The position numbers and the translations under genes were made by a program. Positions 1 through 12,900 of a stretch of DNA of 64,000 bases are shown here, in pieces. How positions within the stretch are numbered: the stretch's first letter is position 1; each line of letters begins with the position of its first letter. Source of the DNA: Symbiodinium natans (Eukaryota > Sar > Dinophyceae > Suessiales > Symbiodiniaceae); NCBI GenBank assembly GCA_905221605.1, contig CAJNDS010000255.1:122380-186379 (forward strand), written 5' to 3'. The notes under the pieces were generated by a model that was given only the letters and a program-made list of their open reading frames with translations, had not been told where the DNA came from and searched no databases.

Positions 1-1278
1 GCTGAGCTTCAAGAACAGCGCCTGCAAACCCTCAATCGGGGTTTTCGAGCTGTGGATAGGTCGGCTCCGGTTGGCTTTTCAGCACCAAAACGGCTAGAGC
101 ATTGCATGACTATTGCATGTCAGGGCTGTGCCTGTGATTGGGACCAGCCCCGCTCAAAGCTTCGCAGCCCTTGGAAGCCTGCAAGCATCTAGAAGCCTCG
201 TCGTCAAATCACAACACGGCTTCAAGTGTGGTGGAGCGCTTCAGAGGTTTGGGATTTAGGTCTGCAGAATTCTGGCCCCGTTTTGCGAGGGCAGCGCCCA
301 AGTGGCCGCAGCCTGGCTACTGGCGCCGTGGCTCGAGCGTCTCCCCACTTTCCTCCCTAAGCCCTGAACTGGCCCGGCCTTGCAAGGGCTGCAGCGGCAT
401 TTCTCTACGCCTTCGGCAATTGGCCGGTTCAAAGAATGACAAGAAGAAAGCATGTGCAGAATCGTGCGAGCTGCTATGTAAGAGCGAAAGCCGAAGTCCA
501 AGCGCCACAGTGCAGCCCGAAGCCCTGATTTCCAGCATCCCACCTAAGTAGTAAGACTCCTCATCAGCGGCTTGGACGTCCGACAATCCGGAAGATTCTG
601 AACGTCATGCCCGAACCCCTCGTTACAGGCACCCCTAAGCCCTCAATCGGCCTTGAACGTTAAAGCATGTCAAAGCCGTTTTAGGCCTAGAAGATCCTGA
701 AGCCAAGCTGAGGCAGCCCATGACGGATCCATCCTCCTCCTTGCTGAGGATGCCTTTCGCCTTTGTGGGAACATTTTGGGGTCTGCAGGGTGTTTGATAG
801 CGGCTTGACTTTTTGGGTATCAGTACTTGCGACAGACCTCAAAGAAATGGAGAGGACGGTCGTCGGCAGCAAAAGCAAGAAACTTCGGGTGAGAACTGCA
901 CGGCACAGGCCTACTTTCAACTAGGAACTAGTCGCCATGAACACCCAGAGCTACTTCCTTCCAATAACCCGGCGAAGGGTTTGAGCTTAGAACGGAAGGA
1001 AGATCTCTCTCCAGAGCCTGCGAATTCGTTTTCCCTCAAGGCACCAAAACCCCCAAGCTTGAGTGAGCTGGGTCGTTCAACAGTTTGCAGAACATGAAAA
1101 GCACGATGCCCTTTCTTCGCCCAAAATGGTCGAGACCCCCCTGCAAAGTCGACATTGTAGTCCTGAAGCCCATAAAATACGGCATCCCAACTCACCCCGC
1201 ATCCTGAGATCCTCAAGACTCAAACCCCATCCAAAAGACGCCTGAATCCCAGAGGTCAAAAGGTCAATGATGATCAAG

Positions 1279-1299
1279 GAGGCGCTGGCCTATCGGAAG
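1279..1299 (+). CDS. Candidate small exon, unassigned (EALAYRK)
   Basis: A 21-nt segment with an AG|G acceptor (ATCAAG|GAG) and a GC donor (AAG|GCCC) reads EALAYRK in phase 0. It could be the second helix of a PPR, but no neighbouring exon was found to join it, so it may be chance. Confidence 0.2.
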
Positions 1300-2262
1300 G
1301 CCCAGGGCCATGGCTTTTTCTACTGCCCTGAACCCTTGACTCGGTTCATTTCGCTCACTGGATATCCCCGGGCCACCCGAATGAAAAGCTGCCAAAGCAT
1401 TCCAAAACACCGCCAGGCCTTGCGCGGAGTGATCGAGGGCCTGGCTCCCGAGCAGAGACAGACCATCCGGACAGAGATCAGGCGGAGTTTTCTCGCCTTT
1501 TTCCAAAGTTTTCGGGATCGAATGTGAGCTTTCGTAAAGGGGTTTGCAATTTGATGTTCTGGCGGCTGGTTTCGACAGAGACCCTAACTGCAGCATTTGC
1601 TTTCGGGAGGAGTGCTCGAGACTTGCCACCGTGAACCCTGTTCCGTACTTGCTGCCTGGCCAGGGTCATGGAGTCAGAGGAGGGCGGTCGGCCGCTGACG
1701 ATCTGTGTGGCCTGCCGTGTGGACGCAGGCCCTGAAAACAGATAGCAGCTAAGCGTTGTGCTCCTGTAGTTGCTCTTCCGCACCCTTGTTTGCAGCAGAC
1801 TCACAGAAGCAAACTCGCTGGTGCTGCGAGATGCACATGTCAAGGGTTTAAGATCAGTTCCGAGCTTTGATGGTTTGTGGTTGCAGGCTTGGAAGCCTTT
1901 CCAGGGGCAGACCTCAAATCAAAAAAAGCTATCACAAAACAGTTTATCTTATGCTACCGAACCATTAGCCATCCTATATAAGTGACGTGCAGGGGACCCG
2001 GACGGCAAAGAGCTCGAGGGCGGAGCGCTGCTGGGTTTTGCTGCTCCCGAGCCTGCAGCTTTATCGTGTGACATGGTTCGCTGCTGGTGTATACGAAATA
2101 TGGAGCAAGCACGGTAGGGACAAGGTGTAAGGAGGCCAGGTGATGAGAGGTGTGGTGAGAGCTGGAAGGTCCAGGATTGCTGCTACATTGTTTGCACTGT
2201 TGCGATCTTGAGCGGTCTGCAGGTTGGCTTATCCAGGTGTGCTGGCTCATTTTACAGGCTCT

Positions 2263-2320
2263 GTCGAAGCTCTAAGATTGCCGGCGCTCTGGTCGAAGCT
2301 CTAAGATTGCCGGCGCTCTG
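2263..2320. repeat. Perfect tandem duplication, 29-bp unit x2
   Basis: The 29-bp unit starting GTCGAAGCTCTAAGATTGCC occurs twice back to back with no mismatch, so the duplication is recent. Confidence 0.9.
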
Positions 2321-3423
2321 GTAGTTGATTTGTTCGACCTGACCCTAAATCCTCCCACAGAGCCCAGAAGTTGAGAAGTGTTCTGAGAAGTGCTGGTGGT
2401 GGTGATGAGCTCTGAAGCCTTATGACCCCTACAGTCCTGGTGTTGGCGGAAGCAAGGTTTTGAATCCACACCCGGCAGGCTCGAGGGTGTCTATCAGCAT
2501 CTACTTTGGAATGTTTCAGAATACATGCATCAGTATTCAGGTGGCTGCAGCCCTCGCCACAAAATTCTGAAGTGCAGGACCAACCTCCCTCGCTCTTGCC
2601 ACGGAGTCGTTGTAGGTTGATCCCCAGTTTGAGATTTCGGCTTTAGGGAGTCGGGGGCCTTGACCCCACACCCTGTGCCAACGCTGTGGTGCAGGGGCGG
2701 TGGCTTTTGAAGGCTCCACCTGCCTGCAACAGAGAGGACCTCATGCGAAGCTGTGGGATCAGGGTGCAGGGCCGAAGCTTGAAAGCTGTCCTTATGTTAA
2801 GGCTGCTGTTAAGTTTTTTTGATGTTTCTGCGAGCACGGGGATTACCGCAGTTCCTTTTTTTGTTTGGGGGCTGCAGGGGTGGGGGTGTGGGCAGGAGCC
2901 CCAGTTCACAACCAGAGCACATCTTACAACCAGAGACAGCACTTTCGACATGAGAACGCCCACTTTGCAACTCGACGGCAGACCACAGGGAGCCTTACGA
3001 TCTGCTCGTTTGCTGCATTGCATGTTGGTCCTCTGAGAAAGCTCCAGCTCAAGCAGGTGCAGAAGCTCAAGCAGCAAAGCATCTTGTAAAGAAAGTGTAT
3101 GCGTGCCACGAAGTTGGGCGGCGAAGAGAAGCGATCAACAAGCGCGAAGCACTGCCAGCGGCCCGTCACTGTGGCTACTTTTGCTACATTGGCTGGGCTG
3201 GCCGCTTCATGTCCTGGGCCACGTCAACGAAGGTGGCCAATTTCACTGGGGCTATCATCAAATCTGGAGCCAAATGTTGTTCAGGATATTGAAGGATTCC
3301 GCGATGGCACTGCGTGTGCGCGACGCGGGGCGACAAGGAAGACAGTGACAATAGGTTGCTTATCGCAAGTCACTACGCGAGCCCTGCTGTCCAAGATTCA
3401 CTAAGAAACCTTTGCAAACGATT

Positions 3424-3558
3424 GCACCATGATTACGTCCAGGTTGCCACTGCGTGCGAATGACCAGAGCCCACATGCCCGCACCATGATAACGTCCATG
3501 TTACCAACGCGTACAAAGCACCAGAGCCCCCATGCCCGAACGATGACTACGTCCGTGG
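3424..3558. repeat. Diverged tandem repeat, about 57-bp unit x2.3
   Basis: Units start at about 3424, 3482 and 3539 and share CACCATGAT.ACGTCCA and CCAGAGCCC.CATGCCCG with scattered substitutions. Confidence 0.75.
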
Positions 3559-6500
3559 GCTTGGGATTTAGGGCATATAAGAGTTTTTGGATCTCGAAGT
3601 TGCGGGAAACATAAACAGACGATGTAGTACATGATAGTACATGTAGTGAGTGCCTCTCTTTGTGTAGTCAAACGCCTTTTTTCAAAGCTAAGCCCTGAAA
3701 GCCTTTGCCTTGGAACCCTTAACAACCTGCAGTTAAAGCCCCAAGATCTGGAAGTCCTAACCGTTCTCTTGAAGTTGGCTTAAGAACGCCAACTTTGCAA
3801 CCGGCCTAATTTCAATCAAGCTTGCATTCTTGCTCTAAAGGATGAATGCTGGGGGTTTCAAGCTTTTGCGTTCTGAGCAAGTAGGCTTGTTAAGAAGCTT
3901 CCGCATTTGGTTGCAACTTGAGTCGTCCGGAAAGGCTTGCCATTTAGAACATGGGGCTTCTGGTTAGGTTGTAGTACGCGCGGTCTAAGGGGGTGGGGTT
4001 GGTTTCGACCGTGTCACTCTAACCATGCCCAACACTGGCACGTACAGCATTTGTGCCGCTTTATACGGGATGCTGCAAAAGGGAAAGGGTGCTTGACGTT
4101 TCTGGACAAGACACACTGTCACAAGTCTTTTTGCGAACGTGCCCACGACACTTGAACGTTTAGCGTTTTTGCCTTTAACAGACGTATTGCAGAAGAATGT
4201 TTGAGATTTCTGCAACCAGACACGCTGTCAAAAGTATTCATGCCGTTTACGAATATGCCCAAAACACAGCTATCAGAGTTTTTGCGTTTTTCTTCCACAT
4301 ACCAAACCTTCACCACGTGTGTATGTGGCCGAAAAAGATTTCGGGATTTAGGGTTTTACATCTAGGGCAATCTGCAGGAGCTGCAGACCGCACAATCTCT
4401 ACGGGAGAGCAGAAGGCTGGTTCTTAAAGCCTGTCTGCATCCACGGGATGTTCAGAGCTTGAGTTCAGGGCCTTTTGGAAGTTTCAGGGTTGGGCTTGCG
4501 AACCGCTCAAGTGGCGACAACAGAGGCCACAGGACCCCCTACCTTGGGAACCTGCCACAACACCTGACGATAGCCCAAAGCCCCCTTCAATCCCCAAACC
4601 CGTCTCTCAAAGTCCCTACTGCTGCGGTCCTCAAGAATTGTCAGCTAAATGTGCCCTGGACAACTAGACAGTCCCAGGCCCCAGAACTTGAAACCGGGCA
4701 TAGATCAAGAACTGTATTTTCCATGACAGACAACGGCCGCCATGCCCAAACGTGTATTCTGACCTCCGATGCACATTCAAAGCCCCAGAACCCTAACACT
4801 CCAAAGCTTAAGAGCCGACACCAGGTAGTCCTTCATGGAGATGGAACCCTGAATGATGCACTGCACTTGGCGCCGTACGAGGCCTGCATCCTGGCGTCCG
4901 GCTTTCCGGTGTTAAGCTTCGGTGCCGAAGTTGAAAACTCTCAACACGAAATGACCCAAAGCCCTGAACTTTAAACCCTTAATTCCGCAGCAATCCTGAG
5001 CGCGTGCTCTGAAATCTTGATGCCGTAAACATGCACTGGTTTTGTGGCAGGGCGCTTTCTTCCTCGCCGGCCCATGAGACTGTGTGCTGGCGGAGGCTCA
5101 AGTTGGTTTCACCTCATGCCTGACATTTAAGGGAGTTCGGTTCGGGTGTTGGCTTCAGACTAGTGACTATTGGATGGTTGTGGGCTGAAAGGCTTGTGCG
5201 CATAAGTGCCTTGGGGGTTTGGGGTTGGGAACGACGATGAAGCATGTTGCGTGAAATTGGTGCTCGGTGGATGCCTTCCAAACCGTTTTGTGCAGTCCCA
5301 ACCCTCAACAATTGCCCCCTAACCCTCAACTCTCAATCCGAACCCTCGAAGTCAGCCCAAAAAGTCCCACCTAAAGCCCAAGTGTTGCGGGGCCCCCGCG
5401 TGCTTCACGAGTTTGTTCTTGAGGGTCGGGGGTTTGTCGTGAGCTTCGTGAGCTGTAAGGAAAGAACCTGAAAGCACTCGCCGTCACCATCGTGCACCAA
5501 GCAAATCATGCACCTTGAGAGGCCTGCAAATGCCCGTCCAACTGTGAGTCTGAGCGAATGGTGGTCGGGGTCAAAGGAGGCAGGAACACACCGGCAATCC
5601 AGGGTTTCACCACGTAGACTGTGCCAACGACGAGGCGAAGCAGCTCTTATCATCTCTTGAAGTAGGCCAGCGGCCAGCCCATGTTGGCTCCAAGCTATGT
5701 GAAGAGCCTAATGCCGAACTAATTAAACTTCAACGCAAGCAGGAGGCTCGTGGTTTGTCTCAGGTTTGGGGTGATCGGTTTTAGGATGTAAGGGCTTCCT
5801 GCAGAGCTTCGTGGTTTTGTAACTTCGCAGGCCTAGGGAACAGGATCGCTTCTTTCCGTGTAGATGCCTTTGCTTGCGCTTTAGGGTTCAGGGAGCAGAG
5901 CCCACCCTAACATCTGCTGCACCTGCTGGATGCCGGGCGGAGCTGCCGACCACCTCGAAACCAACTCGCTCGCCGAATTTGTTTGGGCATTTTTCGAAAT
6001 CGGTTCAGGATAAAAACCCCTTAGACCCTAAACCCTTTTAGGGGTTTCGGGTCGAAGGGTTTAGGGATATTGGGGTAAAGCCCCTCCGAGCCCTTACTGA
6101 ATCCTGACACGCAGTGAACTAGTGTTGTTTTGCAGTCTGAGCTCTGAGCCAATCCTCGGCCCAAGTATCCCAGGATCTCCGAAGACGGAGCTGCGGTCCA
6201 TGGGAGTATCTTTTTCATATGAAGCGATCCGCTTCCATTGCGCAACTGACAACGCACGCCTGCTGAAGGAAAGGTACAAAAGGTGCAGGGCTGCGTGCTC
6301 TGCCGAAACCGTTTTAGCCCTCCTTCACCCTCAATGCTGAAGCACCAGCGGCCTCCCCCCTCCCCCCCAAACCCATCCAAACCCTGAACCCAAAATTCCT
6401 AAAGCAAGAACCCACTTGGTGCTTCGGGAAGGTGATCACTCCCAAAGTGCAAAAGAAGCCTTGCTGATCGATACAATAAACTACGGCTGCGTTGTGGAGG

Positions 6501-6929
6501 TCTCGCTGAACTCTGCCGCTTCCCCTTCTCAGACCCATCCCCCCTTCGACTGGCACCCCCTAACGCCTGAACCGAATAAACAGGCCGTGGCTCCTCAACC
6601 CCCCAAATGACATGCAGCAGCGCCCCAAACCTTTTCCCAGCTGGTGCCTGTGCATGCCTTCATGGCGACCGCCGTTGCTGTTGGCGGACTAGGCAGACCC
6701 AGGCCACTTAGTGCCTCGCCCTCCAGAAAGAACAAAGAGTTAAGAAGGGCAGGTTTTAGTCAAACAATTACACAGGGTGCTGGGGGGTTACGAGCTTTGG
6801 AAGCGAGGAGGTTTCGGGCGGGTATGGGTTGCCTTAAGGCCGCAAGGGTGTCTTCAACCCTATAAGCCCAAATTCTTGAAGCCCCTGGCACAACGCAAGC
6901 CAACAAGCCTCATTCGCTGGGGAGTCGAG

Positions 6930-6982
6930 GCACCTACCACTACAATGTGGCCATCGGTGCCTGCCGCAAGACATCGGCTTGG
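6930..6982 (+). CDS. PPR exon: TYHYNVAIGACRKTSAW
   Basis: PPR first helix ending in the Trp that opens the second helix. AG|G acceptor, GA donor (TGG|GAGACT). The intron's first bases GGGAGAC resemble the next exon's start AGGAGAC. Starts in phase 1. Confidence 0.75.
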
Positions 6983-9900
6983 GAGACTCGTTCGAACCAC
7001 CTTTGGCAACAACGTTTCCGGGGTCTGGGCCTTCAGCCTAGGTGATCCAAAATGCAGTTTAACTATGGCGCTCTCGGCTTTTGGGACGGCAGTTGAAAGG
7101 TACTTCTGAGTAAATTTATCTCAGCTGCCCGCTCGAAGCTCGCGATGCAACAGTTCCCCCCAGCTCTTGAAACACGAACCAGTTCAGAACGTCGAAATCC
7201 CAGGAGACGGCCCTCCAGCTGACTGAGGCTTTGCAGGCCCACAAGGCCGGACAGGGTTTGCTCTTATGTTTTTCTTCTTCAGATTGTCTTTAGGGTTCCC
7301 TGCTGTGGCCTCTGCATCAGGCACATGAGTTCCTGCAGCCCTTCCAACCTTTTCAAAGCCCTTCTCAAAGAGCCCTTCTCGGTGGGAGGTCCGGGCGGAC
7401 CTCGTCACTTTCAACAGCGGCCTTGGGGTTGCGGCCGCAGCGGCGGCGTGGCCCTGCGCTTTGTTCTGGCTCTGGGAGGCCGGCGGAAAGAAGGGGAGTC
7501 GTAGCGTCGCAGCTCTGAGCGCTCAATCCTTTGGAAGTGCTGATCCGAGCTCAGATTTCGTGCTCTGTTTCAGAGCGGTTCAACTCTGCCCCCAGGTTTC
7601 TGACAGCCAGCTCCGTGCGGATGTGATAACTGTTAGCAGCGCTGTCAGTGCTTGCGAGTTGCTCGTCTCGTCCAAGTTGCACTGCTCTTGGTTCACCGCT
7701 CTTGTGTTGTGTCAAAGTTTTGTGACTCTTGTCAATGGCAGCATCCAGCCAGCGAGTTAAGCTTGCACCATGGAATGATTTGCTCCGGGATCTGGCTAAA
7801 TGCCCCAACCCAGCACAGAAGCCCCAGGAAGGGGGAGAGCTGGCGCGCTGCTGTGCACCTGCTGACAGAGTCGTGGCAAACGCAGGTTGTGGGCAGCGGG
7901 AGGGGGAGGGGGATGGCGGTAGTGGCAGTAGCGGCTTTAGGGCTTTAGGGGGTGGCCTGCGGAGCCAGCTTTGGAGCCTCAAGTGTGGATCTTCGAGTCT
8001 TCGGGTTTTTTGCTCAACCTCGAAGCCTCTCAATCGCATCATTCAAAGGTTTCTTTGCCTCAAGCAGTCGGCTTTTCCACGTGAGTTGACGATAGTTGAT
8101 GCTTGCCGTCAGGGTGCTCAGGATGCCTTCTGCTCTACTCGGGTCCTGTATTTTGGGCCAAGATGCTTTTGGTGGGTAAGTTCGGGTGAATCCCGCCTCA
8201 CTTTGAGCTGTCAGGTGCGCCCAAACGTCGTGACCTACAACAGCGGCTGGGGTTTGCAAGGTCTAGCTTATGCTTTTCTTGCGGCGCTGTACGGTCGGTC
8301 ACAAGAAGATTGCAATGCAGGGGTGCTGGGGTGCTTGGTCGGCTGCCTATGCAGATTCAGGCCTCAGAAGAGACAAGTAAGGCCGCTCAGATCCAAGCCT
8401 GGGTACGGGTGTGTGACGCTTGCGGTAGTCAGGTTGCGGCTTCAAGGTGTTTATGCCCGTTTAGGATCGTTTAGGCTCCAAGAACTCTTAAGGCACTGTG
8501 AGCGCCCTGGCACGGGGCGGGTGGCAGCGGGCTCTGCGGATAGTGGCGGCTCGGCCACTGCTTCGTGCACTGATATACAGCGTTTGATGCAGGCTGGATT
8601 GGTTCATGGATTTTGGTGGTTTCAGTTCCATGTCTCACAATCAAGAATTCCCTCTCGCCGATTTTTGCTTTGGCGGTTGCTGACCTTGAATACCACAAGC
8701 TCAGAGGAGAGATTGAGTAACCTCGGTTGTGTGTCGAGGATGACTTCCCACAAGGCCGACTGGAGTCTCAGCTGCACCTGCATGAACCTTCATGAGCCTT
8801 TTTCGGCCTGCCGTTTCATTGCGTTTAAACTGTTTAAACATCAAGCCTGAACGAACCCCAACACTCGAGCCCTCGCCCCTCTGAGCCGATTCAGGGTTTC
8901 ACTCCAAGCACCAAAGCATAACAACCAAAACTGCACACCACTTTCGATAAGCATCCTCAGCGCTTGAAGGCCTCCCTGCAAGCCCCCAAACCCTAAAGGA
9001 ATTTCGTTTGGCAGGAGCCTGACGTCGTCACCTTCAGTGCTGGGGCGGTTGCGACTGAGGCGGGGCCCATTCACGCCGGTTGGGAGTTGGGGCAGTGGGG
9101 GCAGTGTGGTTTGGGTGTTCGTGATGTCCGGTAGGGGCCGGCCAACCTTTCGGAGGAACTTTCGCAGATGAGGGCCAGTAAGGCCACACTCCCTCCCCCC
9201 AAGCCCTCCCTTCACAGCCCACCCTCCACCCCCTTCACTTCCTGGAGCCTAGGTGGAAGGCCAGTGGACCATGGGCATCAGCCTCCTCAGGTGCTGCAGT
9301 TTCCCGAGTCTTGAGTCTTCCAGCGGGTGATGGGTCCGAGGGAATCCGATGGGGACTAATGGGAGTCCAGGCTTTAGGGTTGAGGGAGGAAGTCGTGTTC
9401 TGGGCGACTTTCTTTTGGTTGTGTGCATGTAGTGGAAAACATGGAACTCTCATCAAGTTCATCTGAAGTTTAGGAACAGCAACCCCCCCCCATTTTTGCA
9501 GCAAGGGTCCAATGCCAGTTTGCAGGCTTGTCTGAATACTGCAGCAAAAAGCCATGCAGCACGTAGCCCTAAGATTGGAGCCAAAGCCCTCCACTCACCC
9601 AAAATAGACCTTTCCAGAACCCAAAGCTGCTTTAAAAACGTTTCTTCCGGCACAGTGACGTGTCAACCGCGCAGGGCTATGATGGTAGAGGGCGTTCGAC
9701 TGATGCTCGGCAAGAAGGCTTTCATGATAATGGGCCATCGCCTTGGGATGGTTAGGGCTTCAAGGGTTAGAAAGGGCCTTAAGGGTTTTGGATTCGCAAA
9801 TGCTCCCCCCCCCCCCGGCCCTCACATTGTTGTGATTGAGTTTTTCTTTGTTTCAGCTCCGCATCCGGAGAATTTCAGAGCCATCAGTCAGAGGTCCTGA

Positions 9901-12900
9901 TGCGCAGGTTTCGGGATTCAAGTGATTCAAGCCAAGTTTTCCGGTTGCGCTTAGGACCACCCAACGCTTGATACCAACCCAGGAACAGCTTTGCCTACAA
10001 CAGCGCAATCAGCACGGCGGAGCCTCAGCGCAAGACCTGTCGGGAGAGGATTGAGGAGGGCCTCCGGAATGATTCGGGGGAGTTTTTGGACAAGGTTTTG
10101 GGCATCCTCGGGCGCTAGAAGAGCAAAGTTTGCTTCTGGTTTCGGCGCTCAGTGCGTTGATGTGCGTTGTGAGATGTTGTGAGTTGGAGCATGATCAGGC
10201 CAGCGCAGCTTCCTGGGAGGCGGCGGTGGCCCTTCTGGAGGTTGGGGGCTTAGGGATGCAGAAAGGCGTTGTTAGGGCATGTAGGGCCACATCCCCATCA
10301 GTCTGATTGAAGCTTCCGGCTTTTGCGTGCGAGTCGTCGAGTAGGGGCCCCCTTCAGCAGTGTGAAGACTTGGAAGGTATGCTGCAGATCAGTGGTTGCG
10401 TCATCGCAGTGCATGCAAAACCGTAGCCAACAACTTCCCAAAACAACATGTGACACCCTGGCCAGACTGACGGAGTAGGCTGCCCTCCCAAAGCCCATGT
10501 GGCAAAGCATCCAAGCACGAGTTCCCTGTTCTTGACACATCTGTGCCATGTGCATGCTGCTGTGCATGCTGCGACTTGTTCAGCTCGGAATAGGACTGCG
10601 GGCTTTCTGCTGATGCCTTTGGTGTCTTGCCATGCAGCAGCGAGGTGGATGCCTGTTGTTGATGGCTGCAGAGTCATGAAAAAGCTACCTTGTAGGATGG
10701 ATTGTAGAGGAGTGTGGGCATAGGATGTTGTGTGGTTTGGGGAACTGACGAGATTGTAAATATTGCAAGCTCAACCCTGAAGGCAGCCAGCCTTGATGCC
10801 TAATTGGTTTTGGCCTTGCAATGAACAGGTCAGCATGGCTAGGGACGTGGAAGAAACATGAAGAAGCATGACCGGCGCACGCACTCAAGTCTGTTCAGGA
10901 CAACCCCGAAAACGGGTTGCCGCCATGGTGTGTACATTTTTCGATTGAGAATGCATCTTCCTGGAGGATCTAGAACTGAACTGAACAGGCCGCTGGTGAA
11001 CTGACATCTTCCCCGAACATGCTGTCAGGTTACAGCGGCGCCATCATGGCTTGTGGGAGAGGCAGCTCCTCTGCTGCAATTGGCTCGGCTCCCCAGTTCG
11101 GATAAACGCAAACACAGCTGAGTAAATGGTCGTTAAGCCCCGCAAAGAAGCCTCCGTGTCTCCACCCAATCTCGCTCGTCTCCCTGTTGCCCTGCTGCAT
11201 CTAATTTATTTCTTGAAAGAAGCTGCGCCTGGGCAACCCATCGAGCACACCGGATCTCGCCCTTCGACAAAGGCCCGACCCAATCTCGCCCGGCTGTTTA
11301 TCCGATCCCTCGTCCCCCGTGCGACCGGTCCTCGCATCTTGGGGAGAGGACTAAGTGAGTAGTGAGACAACCCAGCCAGAGAGGGGGATTTAGGGAACAC
11401 AGCAAGAAAGAGCTGCAAAGCCACCTTCTTGAACCAGAGGAGCTTGGGAAGTCGCTCTCTGCCTGCAGCGAGAGCTGCTAGCATCGCGCGTGGTGTCGAA
11501 CCAGGCTTGCAGGGTTTAGGACGGCTTAAGGGGCCCGACTTGGCCCGATTAGGCGTAGGCGTTGTTTGCGTTTTGGGAGGTTTCGGGATGTTTCGGGTTT
11601 CCAGCCGATCGTCTACTCGTAGTATAGGATTCTACTCTTCTGCGTACTTGCGATCAGCAAGAGGTGTTCTTTTCATTGCGAGTCGTGTCTGCGAGTGGCT
11701 TGTCAGATTTCCGCAGAAGTGCGCAGTGTGTGGTTTCAGGGTAGGGTTTGTTCGGGTTGGATTGTCGCATCTATGCGGCCCCTGCCCTGCCGGGTTTTGC
11801 CGGCCCCTGCAACCTTAAACTCCAAGCCCTCAACCTTCTTTCAACCCGATTTTTTCACGAAACAGGGAGGTTCTGGGCTCGGATTCGAGGTTGAGCCTGC
11901 AAGCAACTAGGCCCTGCTTACTGATGTGGTGTGGGATTCCTGAAAAACTATACAGTCTCTTCCATATTCCAAGAGGTCCGCAAGAATGAAACACCCAAAT
12001 CACCCAAAGGTCACTTGGAATTCAGCCTCTTGGCGGCACCCAGCGGACGGATAAGCATGCAATTGTGTAAGGCTAGAAGTACGGCAGTTGCAGCTTCGCC
12101 CTGTTTTTCTTGCAGCTCTAAACTGGGATTCCAGGTCATCGGCGCCTGTGAGGTGTCGGGGCTTTGGCAAACCGCCGTACACCTGCTTTGCGCGATGCGG
12201 GACAGCGAGGCATTGGATGTTTTGGATTCAAGAAGGGAGTATAAGAATGGAGTATGGTCGGTTAGGGTCTGCGTTTCGGGTCCATGCTTGGAGACAAAAC
12301 CGTTGTCATGAAGTTATGAACATAGGCCGCAGGGCGTAGGGTGTGAGGCAGGAATGATGTCAGTGACAATGCTCTGGTGGCTCCATGCCTGAAGTTGCCC
12401 TCCAAATCCCGAAGTCACAAAGCGCTTGAACCCTAATCCTTTCTGATCCTTTCTGCATCTCAACGCCATAACCCCGGTAAGAACCCCAAGCCCGACAGCG
12501 AAAGCCCAAGCTCTGCAGAAAGCCGCGAGGTGAGGCGCACGGTGGTCAGCTTCAGCTCAGCAGTGGGGGCCTGCGAGCGCAGCGGGTGCCCGGATGGTAA
12601 TTTTAAGGGTTGAGGGCGGAAGGCAATGCAATGTGGACTTGGGTCTCTAACCCTTGTCCCAGCAACCCTCAACCCGATCTCCGGGGCCCAGGCTGTGGCG
12701 AGTGGCCCTTCAACTGCTTCTGGATATGCTTTCGGAGTCCCGGCACGGAGGAGTTTCGGAGTTTAGGGTGTTGGGGCAGGTTCCGTTTTGGTACAGGTGC
12801 CTCATTTGTGTCATGCCAATCCATCACTCAGCCCATGCTTGCCAGCCGTGCGCAAGATGCGTCAAGGCCAGAATTCGGTGCAACGCGATCGGCTTCAACA

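Larger units (their letters stand above)
1..6929. other. No firmly supported gene; intron-like or intergenic DNA
   Basis: I find no exon here that I can tie to a family. The stretch has the same texture as the introns further on: alternating G-rich and C-rich runs with telomere-like words (for example near 6000-6070) and many AG|G sites. It may hold 5' exons of the PPR gene. Weak candidates are 1279-1299, 6173-6260 (TELRSMGVSFSYEAIR) and 6640-6700 (VPVHAFMATAVAVGG). Small direct repeats are listed separately. Confidence 0.5.

Noticed and set aside
4459-4974. 171-codon + frame
   Set aside because: Composition (Pro, Ser, Gln, Asn) is that of the C-rich AACCCCAAAG-type intron ends; no conserved motif.
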